Shown here: piece by piece, positions 33,698 through 41,024 of the stretch
Layout of the letters: each line of letters opens with the position of its first letter
How positions within the stretch are numbered: position 1 is the stretch's first letter
Source: Mycobacterium sp. ST-F2
Lineage (GTDB): Bacteria; Actinomycetota; Actinomycetes; Mycobacteriales; Mycobacteriaceae
Direction of reading: 5' to 3'
NCBI RefSeq assembly: GCF_001905655.1
Contig: NZ_JMHT01000013.1
Location: 1-64,000, forward strand
DNA: 64,000 nt
The notes under the pieces: generated by a model
Told to the model about the DNA's origin: nothing
Seen by the model: only the letters and a program-made list of their open reading frames with translations
The model's database searches: none
Position numbers and translations under genes: made by a program

Positions 33698-34615
33698 ATG
33701 TCGGGCCTCTCCCAACCAGTCGAGTTCCACCCCGAGCTGGCGCGCGCCGCGCGGTTCATGCCGCGCAGCTCGATCACCCCGTGGAACATCCGCATCGTTC
33801 GTCTGCTGTCCTACCTGCAGGAACGCCGCACGCCCGCGGGCACCGAGGTACTGACCCTGCCGTCGGGCGTCGGGATCCGCTTGCACCGGCCACCGGCCGG
33901 AGCCGACCGCGGCGGCGCACTGCTGTGGATCCACGGCGGCGGCTACCTCATCGGCAGCCCGGCACAGGACGACGCGCTGTGCCGGCGGTTCGCGAAAGAA
34001 CTGGGCATCACCGTGGCGGCGGTCAAGTACCGGCTGGCGCCCGACCATCCGTATCCGGCCGGGCTGGAGGACTGCTACACGGCGCTGCGCTGGTTGGTCG
34101 ACCTGCCGGCGGTGGACCCGGCCCGGGTGGCCATCGGCGGCTCGAGCGCCGGTGGCGGTCTGAGCGCGGCGTTGGCCCAGCTGGCCTACGACCGTGGTGA
34201 AATTCCCTTGGCGGCACAGCTTTTGGTGTATCCGATGATCGACGACCGGTCGGGCAGCCGGCCTGGCCTGGACCATCCGGGGCACCGATTGTGGACCCAG
34301 AAGTCCAACCGCTTCGGCTGGCGCGCGTACCTCGGCGGCGCCGATCCCGCGGTGGCCGTCCCCGCCCGCCGGAGCGACCTGTCCGGACTGCCGCCGGCCT
34401 GGGTCGGTGTGGGGACGTTCGACGTCTTCCACGACGAGGACGTCGACTACGCCGAGCGGTTGCGCGCGGCGGGCGTACCGTGCGAGCTCGAGGTGGTGCC
34501 GGGCGCCTACCACGGGTTCGACGGCGTCGCGGCCAAGAGCGAGGTGGCGCGCGCGTTCTTTGCCAGCCAGGTGGAATTCCTGCGGCCGATGCTGAACCCC
34601 GCCGTCGTCGGCTGA
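33698..34615 (+). CDS. lipW: Esterase LipW (Rv0217c orthologue)
   Basis: A 305-residue hormone-sensitive-lipase family hydrolase. The oxyanion motif is LLWIHGGGYLIGS (HGGG near residue 75), the nucleophile Ser lies in GGSSAGGGLSA, and the acid/base pair is expected at VGTFDVFHDED and GAYHGFDG. Length and sequence match LipW, a cytoplasmic carboxylesterase. The ATG at 33698 follows a leaderless-type promoter. In M. tuberculosis the next gene is Rv0216; here the steroid cluster separates the two. Confidence 0.88.
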   Translation: MSGLSQPVEFHPELARAARFMPRSSITPWNIRIVRLLSYLQERRTPAGTEVLTLPSGVGIRLHRPPAGADRGGALLWIHGGGYLIGSPAQDDALCRRFAKELGITVAAVKYRLAPDHPYPAGLEDCYTALRWLVDLPAVDPARVAIGGSSAGGGLSAALAQLAYDRGEIPLAAQLLVYPMIDDRSGSRPGLDHPGHRLWTQKSNRFGWRAYLGGADPAVAVPARRSDLSGLPPAWVGVGTFDVFHDEDVDYAERLRAAGVPCELEVVPGAYHGFDGVAAKSEVARAFFASQVEFLRPMLNPAVVG

Positions 34616-34886
34616 CCCGGTCGGCTAACTCATCGGCCACGCAGGCCGATTCACGGCTGCCGCAACCGCCCTGCGGCACTGCCGATCCCGCGTCGGCGCC
34701 GTCGCGCCGGCGTGATCTTCGTTACTTAGCTTATGCTATCTAATTGATGTTTACGCAGGTCAGAATATGTTTTCAAGAAATTAGCCGATCAAATAAACGC
34801 TTGCGGGGAAGCATTCGGGGGCGCATGGTTGTTGAACAGACCAACGACCACCTCGGTCGTGATCTTCACCGAGAAGAGGCACGGCA
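34616..34886. other. Intergenic region with an AT-rich island
   Basis: No gene is seen. Positions about 34721-34801 are strikingly AT-rich for this genome and include TTAGCTTATGCTATCTAATT, with the small inverted repeat TAGC-TTAT-GCTA. This probably holds the promoter of the small membrane protein gene at 34887, which has GAGAAGAGG upstream of its ATG. It marks the left border of the accessory steroid cluster. Confidence 0.5.
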
Positions 34887-35156
34887 ATGACCACCCTGAC
34901 CCATCAGACGACCGAAAACATCGGCCCCCTGCGGCAGCTGTTCCGGCGTTCCACCGCTGCGGTGGTGCTGACGGCGGCAGGTCTGGGCGTGGCCGGGTAC
35001 CTGTCCCTCGGCATGTTGCAGGACAAGCCTGCCGACCCGGTGCTGCCGACGTTCTCCGCGGTCCCCGTCCCGTCCGCCCCGGACCTGGACAAGCTGCAGA
35101 ACCTGGGCCAGCTCGCCGCCATCGTGCAGGCGCCGCAGACTCCCCCGAGCCGCTAA
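34887..35156 (+). CDS. Small single-pass membrane protein, unknown
   Basis: An 89-residue protein with a polar N-terminus (residues 1-22), one membrane segment (about 24-45, AAVVLTAAGLGVAGYLSLGM) and a Pro-rich outward tail. A ribosome-binding site (GAAGAGG) precedes the ATG, and a strong terminator follows at 35172. No family is recognised. It has its own AT-rich promoter region and is convergent with the kshA operon, so it is probably not part of the steroid pathway. Confidence 0.7.
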   Translation: MTTLTHQTTENIGPLRQLFRRSTAAVVLTAAGLGVAGYLSLGMLQDKPADPVLPTFSAVPVPSAPDLDKLQNLGQLAAIVQAPQTPPSR

Positions 35157-35171
35157 GTCCCCAGAACGAGC

Positions 35172-35203
35172 CTGAGCCGCCCTCGAAAACGAGGGCGGCT
35201 CAG
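35172..35203. terminator. Bidirectional hairpin terminator
   Basis: CTGAGCCGCCCTCG and CGAGGGCGGCTCAG form a perfect 14-bp stem with an AAAA loop. It lies between the end of the small membrane protein gene (35156, plus) and the end of kshA (35216, minus), and can serve both. Confidence 0.8.
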
Positions 35204-35215
35204 TGCTGTTCGGGG

Positions 35216-36361
35216 CTACGGCGTGGCGTGCGCGTTACCGACCGGCGTCCGGTTGGCCAGGTTCTTGGCGACTTCCTCATGCCACAGATCGTTGGCGTGG
35301 GTGGTGTCGACTTCCTGCTCGAAGCGGGCGACCATGTCCGGCTTCACGTCCGCGACGTCGACATAGAACTGCTCGTACCAGCGCCGGTGCTGGTAGACGG
35401 GGCCGTCCTCCTCGGTCAGCAGCGGGTTCTCGATCCGGGTCTTGTTCTTCCAGATCTCGACGTCCTCCATGAAGCCGTCCCCGAAGCTGCGGCTCAGCGT
35501 GGCGGCCAGCTTCGCCGTCTTCTCCGGCGGCAGCGCCGGGTTGTTCTGCACCGCGACGCCCCACTGCAGCACGAACGAATCGTGCGTCACCGGGTAGTGG
35601 CAGTTGATCAACGCGATCTCGACCGTGAAGTCCGGGGCGAGGTCGTTGTGCAGCCAGTTGATCATGTACGCCGGCCCGAAATAGGTGGCCTCCGAGCGCA
35701 GGTAGGTGCCGTCCCACAGTTCGCGGGTCGCGTAGTCCGGCCGCGGCTTGGACTCCATGAACTGGCTCGCGGTGTGGCCTTCGATGACGTTCTTGAAGTA
35801 CGTCGGGTAGGCGTGGTGGATGTAGAAGAAGTGCGCCATGTCGACGTTGTTGTCGACGATCTCGCGGCAGTGCGAGCCCTCGATCAGCAGCGAGTTCCAC
35901 TGCCACTGCGACCACTGGCCTTCCTCGTACCCCTCGATGGTCGGCGGGGTCAGCTCCGGTCCCGGCGTCGAGCCCTCGGGGTCGTGCCAGATCAACAGCT
36001 GTCCGTTGACCTCGGTGGTCTGCCAGGCGCGGGTCCGGGCCAGGCGCGGGGTGCGCTTGGCGTAGGGCACCAGCTGACACTTGCCGTCGCCGCCCCAGCG
36101 CCAGTCGTGGAACGGGCACGCGACGGCGTCGCCCTTGACGGTGCCCTGCGACAGATCGCCACCCATGTGCCGGCAGTAGCCGTCCAGCACCTTGATGGCG
36201 CCGGTGGAGTCGGCGAACACCACCAGCTTGGTGCCGAACGCCTGGATGGCATGGGGCTCGCCGTCGCGGAACGACTCGGCCAAGCCGATGCAGTGCCAGC
36301 CGCGCGCGAACCGCGTCATCTCGACGCCGGCGTCGATGTGCCTGACTTCAGCCTCAGTCAT
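35216..36361 (-). CDS. kshA: 3-ketosteroid 9-alpha-hydroxylase oxygenase component KshA
   Basis: A 381-residue Rieske non-haem iron oxygenase. The [2Fe-2S] ligands are Cys63, His65, Cys82 and His85 (CRHMGG and CPFHDW), and the mononuclear iron site is visible as NNVDMAHFFYIHH (His176 and His181), with a later Asp expected in the GDGFMEDVEIW region. KshA, with reductase KshB, hydroxylates C9 of 3-ketosteroids; together with KstD this opens ring B. No kshB is in the window, so a reductase from elsewhere is needed. It is the last gene of the operon, overlaps the dehydrogenase remnant by 8 bases, and is followed by a terminator. Confidence 0.9.
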   Translation of the reverse strand: MTEAEVRHIDAGVEMTRFARGWHCIGLAESFRDGEPHAIQAFGTKLVVFADSTGAIKVLDGYCRHMGGDLSQGTVKGDAVACPFHDWRWGGDGKCQLVPYAKRTPRLARTRAWQTTEVNGQLLIWHDPEGSTPGPELTPPTIEGYEEGQWSQWQWNSLLIEGSHCREIVDNNVDMAHFFYIHHAYPTYFKNVIEGHTASQFMESKPRPDYATRELWDGTYLRSEATYFGPAYMINWLHNDLAPDFTVEIALINCHYPVTHDSFVLQWGVAVQNNPALPPEKTAKLAATLSRSFGDGFMEDVEIWKNKTRIENPLLTEEDGPVYQHRRWYEQFYVDVADVKPDMVARFEQEVDTTHANDLWHEEVAKNLANRTPVGNAHATP

Positions 36362-36584
36362 GTTGTGTCCCTTCCAAACCCTGGGTGACCAGGATTTTCA
36401 CTTCGGTCTCCCGGCCCGCCGATTGCAGAGCGTGAATGCCTTTTTCCAGTGCGTCGGCCAACGGGATGCGGCTGGTGATCAGCGGCACGGGGTCCAGCCG
36501 GCCGTCGGCGATCATGTCGACAACGGTACGGAAATCGGCCCGGGTGTAGGCGGAACTTCCGGTAACCCGCCTCTCGGTGATCAT
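36354..36584 (-). pseudogene. C-terminal remnant of a zinc-type (MDR) alcohol dehydrogenase
   Basis: This 76-residue frame resembles only the last quarter of a medium-chain dehydrogenase (SSAYTRADFRTVVDMIADGR, then DALEKGIHALQSAGRETEVKILV). The zinc ligands, GHE motif and Rossmann fold that should precede it are missing: kstD ends 3 bases upstream. It keeps an ATG (36584) and overlaps kshA by 8 bases (ATGACTGA), so it may still be translated and serve to couple kshA translation. The simplest reading is an internal deletion that joined kstD to the dehydrogenase tail. Confidence 0.75.
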
Positions 36585-36587
36585 CGT

Positions 36588-38138
36588 CTACCCCTTCGCC
36601 TGCCCGAGCATGTCGAGCACGGCCAGGTGGGAGAACACCATGCTGGTGCCGATCGGGTTGCCGCCGCCCGGGTAGGCGTAGCCGCTGGGCGCGGCCATGG
36701 TGTTGCCCGCCGCATACAGCCCGGGAATCGGGTTGCCGGCGGTGTCGAGCACCTGACCGGTGGTGTCGGTGCGCAGCCCGCCCTTGGTGCCCAGGTCCGA
36801 GATGCCGAACTTGGCGGCGTGGAACGGCGCCTTGTCGATGCGGACCATCGGGTTGGCGCCGCCGGAGAAGGCGCAGTCGTAGGGCTCGTCGCCGCGGCCG
36901 AAGTCCGGGTCGGAGCCGGCGTCGGCGTATTCGTTGAACGTGGCCACGGTCTGGGCGAGTTGATCCGCGGGCACGCCGATCTTTGCAGCCAGCTCCTCCA
37001 GGGTGTCGGCGGTGTGCCACAGCCCGGCGTCGACGTACTTCTCGGTCTCGACCATGGACACGTTGGTGGCCTTGATCGGGGGCACGCCCTGATCGGTGTC
37101 GTCGTAGATCATCCAGAACGGCAACGTCATCTCGCCCTTGGCCAGCCGGTCGACGATGACGCGGCCGATGCGGTCGTACGCCGCGGACTCGTTGACGAAA
37201 CGCCTGCCGTCCTGGTCGACGAAGATGCCGCCGGTGAACCACAGCGCGAACGCGCTGCGGCCGTCCGGGTGGGTCAGGCCGGGCGACCACCAGGCCTGCT
37301 CCATCAGATCGGTGTCGGCGCCGACGGCAATGCCCGCCTCATGCGCCTGGCCCAGATTTCCCCAGGGCCCCATGGTGTCTCGCGCCTCACCGGGCACGCC
37401 GTACTTGTGCCGCAGCTCGTCGTTGCCCTCGAAGCCACCGGCCGCGAGCAGCACGCCCTTGCGCGTCCTGATCGCCTTGCGCACGCCGTCGGTCTCGACG
37501 ACGGCACCCACCACGGCGCCGTCCTCGGTGACCAGCTCGACCAGCGCCGTATTGAGTTGCGTTGTGGCCGAAGGATATTGCTTCAGCGCCACCAGGAAGC
37601 GGGCGATCAGCGCCCGGCCGCCGATGAAGTAGTCGTCGGGCTGCGGCACGCCCAGACGATCATTGTCGAGCGGGCCGCGTACCAATTCCTTGAATTCAGG
37701 CGCCTTTTCGATCTTCAGCGGGCGAGCCGCGACGTGCCGCTGGCCATCGGCCCGGGCCTTCGGCATCTTCCCGAAGTAGTCCGGCCAGGGCAGCATGTCG
37801 AACTTGATGTTGGGATCGGTCTCCAGGTACTCGATCAGCGGAGCGCCGCTGCGGACGTAGGTGTCCTGCAACTCGCGCGGCGTCCGGTCTCCGACGACGG
37901 CGTGGTAGTACTCCAGCGCGTCCTCGATGGTGTCGTCGGTGCCGGCCCGCTGCAGCACCGGGTTGCACGGGAACCACACCCCACCGCCGCCCGAGTAGGC
38001 GGTGGTGCCACCGAACTTGTCGGTGGCCTCGACCAGCAGCACCTCGAGTCCCTCGCGCGCGGCGGTGTAGGCGCCGGTGACGCCACCGCCACCCGAGCCC
38101 GCCACCAGTACGTCAACCGTCGCGGTCCAGTCCGTCAT
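36588..38138 (-). CDS. kstD: 3-ketosteroid delta-1-dehydrogenase KstD
   Basis: A 516-residue flavoprotein that introduces a double bond between C1 and C2 of 3-ketosteroids. The FAD-binding motif is VLVAGSGGGGVTGAYTA at residues 10-26, followed by FGGTTAYSGGGGVW; the C-terminal flavin segment is GLYAAGNTMAAPSG and the substrate-side motif GYAYPGGGNPIGTSM contains a Tyr typical of KstD active sites. Length is that of the family. It lies between a FadD17-like ligase gene (9-base gap) and the dehydrogenase remnant. With KshA it would produce the unstable 9-hydroxy-1,4-diene that opens the steroid nucleus. Confidence 0.92.
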   Translation of the reverse strand: MTDWTATVDVLVAGSGGGGVTGAYTAAREGLEVLLVEATDKFGGTTAYSGGGGVWFPCNPVLQRAGTDDTIEDALEYYHAVVGDRTPRELQDTYVRSGAPLIEYLETDPNIKFDMLPWPDYFGKMPKARADGQRHVAARPLKIEKAPEFKELVRGPLDNDRLGVPQPDDYFIGGRALIARFLVALKQYPSATTQLNTALVELVTEDGAVVGAVVETDGVRKAIRTRKGVLLAAGGFEGNDELRHKYGVPGEARDTMGPWGNLGQAHEAGIAVGADTDLMEQAWWSPGLTHPDGRSAFALWFTGGIFVDQDGRRFVNESAAYDRIGRVIVDRLAKGEMTLPFWMIYDDTDQGVPPIKATNVSMVETEKYVDAGLWHTADTLEELAAKIGVPADQLAQTVATFNEYADAGSDPDFGRGDEPYDCAFSGGANPMVRIDKAPFHAAKFGISDLGTKGGLRTDTTGQVLDTAGNPIPGLYAAGNTMAAPSGYAYPGGGNPIGTSMVFSHLAVLDMLGQAKG

Positions 38139-38147
38139 GCCCAGCTC

Positions 38148-39830
38148 CTAGAGGTATCTCTGCCGTCCGTACTGCGTGAACTCATCGTCCAACGCGCGCT
38201 TGGCATCCTCGGACATGAGCCCGTAGACGGGTACGCCCCGACCCACCCAGCGGTACACCAGTTCGTCGGTGTGCCACTTGTCCGCCTGCAGCTCGCGCTT
38301 GAGCACCTTGTTCGAGCCCGTGACCGGCAGCGACTCCGAAACCCGCAGGAATCGTGGCATGCCCTTCTTGCCCAGGTCGTCCTGGTCGTTCAGGAATTTC
38401 ACGAACGTGTCGACGTCGAACAGAATCGGATCGGCCACCTCGATGGCCGCCATCACCTGATCGCCCGAACGGGGATCGGGCACCGCGTACACGCCGGCGG
38501 CGATCACCTCGGGGTACCGACGCAGGACGCGCTCGATGGACAGGGCCGAGGTGTTCTCGCCGTCGACCCGGATCCAGTCCCCGCGCCGCCCGGCGAAGTA
38601 AATGAAGCCGTTCTCGTCGAGGTAGCCCAGATCGCCCGTCCAGTACCAGCCGTTGCGAATCCGGTCGGAGTCCGCGGCGTCGTTCTTGTAGTAGCCCTCG
38701 AACTTCTTGGTGCCGAGCTTGTCGATGATCTCGCCGACGGCGTCGTCCGGGTTGAGCAGGCGGCCGTGCTGATCCAAAACCGCTGGGACACACTCGATCA
38801 TCGTTTCGGGGTTGACGATCGCGACGCCGGGATGGGCGGGCCGCCCGAGTGCGCCCTCGGGCTGGTTCGGATCGAGCACGACGGCCCCGCCGCCCTCGCT
38901 GGATCCGTACCCCTCGAACAACTCCGCTCCGAAGCGGCGCTTGAAGTAGGCCTGGTCCTCCGGTGAGGCCTCGGTGCCGAACCCCCGGTTGAGCTGATTG
39001 TCGGCGTCGTCCGGCTGTTCCGGCGTGGCCAGCAGGTACCCGAGCGCCTTGCCCACGTAGGTGAAGAACGTCGCACCGAAAAACCGCACATCAGGCAGGA
39101 ATCCCGACGCCGAGAAGCTCGGCGTCAGGCAGACCGTCGCACCGACGGCCAGCGCCGGGGCCCACAGCGCCATGATGGCGTTGCCGTGGAACAGCGGCAT
39201 GCAGCAGTAGTCGACGTCGTCACGGACGTGGTTGAACTTCTCCACCGCCGAGTAGGCGATCCACGCCAGCCGGCCCTGGCTGCACTTGACGGCCTTCGAC
39301 GCACCGGTGGTGCCGGAGGTGAACAGCAGCAGCATCAGCGACTCGGCCCCGACGCCCGCCGCAGGAGCGATTTGTGCACGATTTTCCGCGCTTGCCGCGG
39401 ATTTTCGTGCACAAATCGCGTCTTGGTAGGCCGGGTCGTCGACAACCAGGAGGCGATCCGGCGTCAGGCCGAGGTCCAGGCCCGAAAGCCGTTCCCGCCC
39501 AGCCGAATCCGTGACGATCAGCTGACAGTCCGCATGCCGGACCTCGCCCGCCAACTCGTCGTTGCCGCGCGTCGGGTTGATGCCGACGATCGTCGCCCCC
39601 GACAGGGCGGCAGCGCCCAGCCAGAAGAGGAAGTCGGGCACGTTGTCCAGCAGCACACCGATGTGGAAGGGGCTGTCGTTGCGTAGCTCGGCCGCCAGTG
39701 CGCCGCGGGCGGCGGATTCGCGGACCACTTCGTCCCAGGTCCAGTCCTGGTCCCTGGTGCGCAGTCCCAGCCGCTCGTCGCCGACGCGGTCGAGCAGCAG
39801 GGACGCGATGTCGTCGCGAACCTCAGGCAT
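38148..39830 (-). CDS. Acyl-CoA synthetase, FadD17-like, with in-frame palindrome insertion
   Basis: A 560-residue adenylate-forming ligase. The phosphate-loop motif is LLFTSGTTGASKAVKCSQGR (near residue 165), with EGYGSSEGG and YWTGDLGYLDENGFIYFAGR as the later core motifs and a C-terminal Lys segment TGSNKVLKREL. FadD17 and FadD19 of the KstR regulon activate sterol side-chain acids, so a similar role is likely here. Residues about 138-154 (ICARKSAASAENRAQI) come from the palindrome at 39369-39417, just before the P-loop, in a region where relatives have a short variable loop. The start overlaps the end of the SnoaL-like gene by 8 bases. Confidence 0.87.
   Translation of the reverse strand: MPEVRDDIASLLLDRVGDERLGLRTRDQDWTWDEVVRESAARGALAAELRNDSPFHIGVLLDNVPDFLFWLGAAALSGATIVGINPTRGNDELAGEVRHADCQLIVTDSAGRERLSGLDLGLTPDRLLVVDDPAYQDAICARKSAASAENRAQIAPAAGVGAESLMLLLFTSGTTGASKAVKCSQGRLAWIAYSAVEKFNHVRDDVDYCCMPLFHGNAIMALWAPALAVGATVCLTPSFSASGFLPDVRFFGATFFTYVGKALGYLLATPEQPDDADNQLNRGFGTEASPEDQAYFKRRFGAELFEGYGSSEGGGAVVLDPNQPEGALGRPAHPGVAIVNPETMIECVPAVLDQHGRLLNPDDAVGEIIDKLGTKKFEGYYKNDAADSDRIRNGWYWTGDLGYLDENGFIYFAGRRGDWIRVDGENTSALSIERVLRRYPEVIAAGVYAVPDPRSGDQVMAAIEVADPILFDVDTFVKFLNDQDDLGKKGMPRFLRVSESLPVTGSNKVLKRELQADKWHTDELVYRWVGRGVPVYGLMSEDAKRALDDEFTQYGRQRYL
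39369..39417. repeat. 49-bp coding palindrome, copy C (inside fadD17-like gene)
   Basis: Third copy, same length and same 22-bp arms with a CTTGC centre; the arms differ at three positions because an AAAA/TTTT block is flipped in one arm. The palindrome extends by two more pairs as GCGATTTG and CAAATCGC. The host gene is on the minus strand and reads it in the same frame as copy A, giving ICAR...AENRAQI. No stop occurs in any frame of the coding strand. Confidence 0.92.
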
Positions 39831-40389
39831 TGGCCTGCGCGGCAGCGGCGTTTTTCTGGTCGATGTACTTCTGCGGCAGATCCTCGACGCTCAGCTTGGT
39901 GACGCTGACCGGGCCGGTCTGGTAGGCGTCCTCGCCGATGATCAAGCCGTCGGCGTCGATCGGCCAGTTGATGAGCTGACGGAACACCAGCAGGTAATCG
40001 CCGGCCGGGTCCTCCACCTCGACGCCGATGGCCTGTGCGGCGGCGCCCGGGTAGATCATCTTCATCCAGCCTTCGGTCATGACCAGATCATCGTCGACGG
40101 CGAGGCGATCGATCTCGAAGACGAGATGGTTGGCGCCACTGGCGACGAAGGCCTCGTAGTAGGCGCGCACGCCCTCGGTGGTCTTGGGGCCCATGTCGGT
40201 ATTGGCGTACCAGAAGTGGTAGTCCGGGTTCGGGGACAACGTGGCCATCAGGCGGTCCATGTCGGGCTCGGCCTCGGCCTTCATGTGCTCGAGCACGATG
40301 CCCAGCACCTGGCGGTGGCGCTCGTTGGTGGTGCGCGACAGGCGTTCTTCGACGAGTTCCCAAGTCTTGGTGGGATCGATGATGGCCAT
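39823..40389 (-). CDS. SnoaL-like / NTF2-fold protein
   Basis: A 188-residue protein with the features of the SnoaL/nuclear-transport-factor-2 fold: an N-terminal helix pair (HRQVLGIVLEHMKAEAEPDM), a strand HFWYAN, and GVRAYYEAF followed by beta strands. Members include steroid isomerases and polyketide cyclases, but many have no known activity. It is the first gene of the steroid operon, with GAGGAG upstream of the ATG at 40389, and it overlaps the ligase gene. The context suggests a steroid isomerase or dehydratase, which is inference. Confidence 0.8.
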   Translation of the reverse strand: MAIIDPTKTWELVEERLSRTTNERHRQVLGIVLEHMKAEAEPDMDRLMATLSPNPDYHFWYANTDMGPKTTEGVRAYYEAFVASGANHLVFEIDRLAVDDDLVMTEGWMKMIYPGAAAQAIGVEVEDPAGDYLLVFRQLINWPIDADGLIIGEDAYQTGPVSVTKLSVEDLPQKYIDQKNAAAAQANA

Positions 40390-40469
40390 GTGGGTACTCC
40401 TCGGGTCTGTGACTGAGCGTGACTGTTCAGCTTGTGTGGCAATCATCACGAACCCGACCACCCCGGGTC

Positions 40470-40487
40470 ATCCGACATACGTCGGAT
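40470..40487. promoter_or_regulatory. Operator candidate 1 of the steroid cluster
   Basis: ATCCGAC-ATAC-GTCGGAT, perfect 7-base arms. It lies 81 bases upstream of the SnoaL-like gene start and 106 bases upstream of the thioesterase start. It shares CCGAC-N4-GTCGG with the site at 40504. Confidence 0.55.
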
Positions 40488-40503
40488 TATCTGCACAAAT
40501 TGT

Positions 40504-40517
40504 CCGACGGTCGTCGG
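40504..40517. promoter_or_regulatory. Operator candidate 2 of the steroid cluster
   Basis: CCGAC-GGTC-GTCGG, the same core as the site at 40472, with the two cores 32 bases apart (about three helical turns, same face of the DNA). No KstR or KstR2 consensus was seen in this promoter region. Confidence 0.55.
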
Positions 40518-40592
40518 GTGCGACTAAACCTTCCTGGGCGTTGCTGGAGGCGATACCATGCGGATCTCCCGTCGCGACAGGAGGTGCCGGCC

Positions 40593-41021
40593 ATGGCGCA
40601 CACGTTCCGCGATCCACTCGAGGCGACCGACAACCTGCGGCGATCGCCCGTCCACCGGCACATGCAGCTCAGCGTGGTGTGGCAGGAGCAGGGCGTCGCG
40701 ATCCTGTCGATGCCACTCGCGCCGGATCTCGAAGGGCTCGCGCCCGGCAGCATCCACGGTGGGATGCTGGCAACGCTGGCCGACGCCGCCTCCGGCTTTT
40801 GCCTCGAAGGCTTCTTCGAGCTCGGCTCGGAGATCCCCGTGACGACCGATATGCACATCCGCTATTACCGACAGCCCCACGGCGGACCGCTCGTCGCGGA
40901 AGCGCAGGTGGTGAACCTCGGCAGCCGACTACTGACTTGCGAATGCTCGATCGTCGATGCCGGAGAACGGGTGCTGGCCAGGTCCACGGCCAGCTTTATG
41001 ATCGTCCCCTTCCCGGGCTGA
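40593..41021 (+). CDS. PaaI-type hotdog thioesterase
   Basis: A 142-residue single hotdog domain. The active-site helix region is GSIHGGMLATLADAASGFC (residues about 52-70), where the HGG and the acidic residue match acyl-CoA thioesterases of the PaaI group, which release CoA from stalled intermediates. The ATG at 40593 has AGGAGGT 7 bases upstream. It is transcribed divergently from the steroid operon through the shared operator region, suggesting co-regulation. Confidence 0.85.
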   Translation: MAHTFRDPLEATDNLRRSPVHRHMQLSVVWQEQGVAILSMPLAPDLEGLAPGSIHGGMLATLADAASGFCLEGFFELGSEIPVTTDMHIRYYRQPHGGPLVAEAQVVNLGSRLLTCECSIVDAGERVLARSTASFMIVPFPG

Positions 41022-41024
41022 GGT

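Noticed and set aside
36192..38966. 924-codon frame on the plus strand over kshA and kstD
   Set aside because: It is the complement of well-recognised KshA, KstD and FadD17-like proteins.
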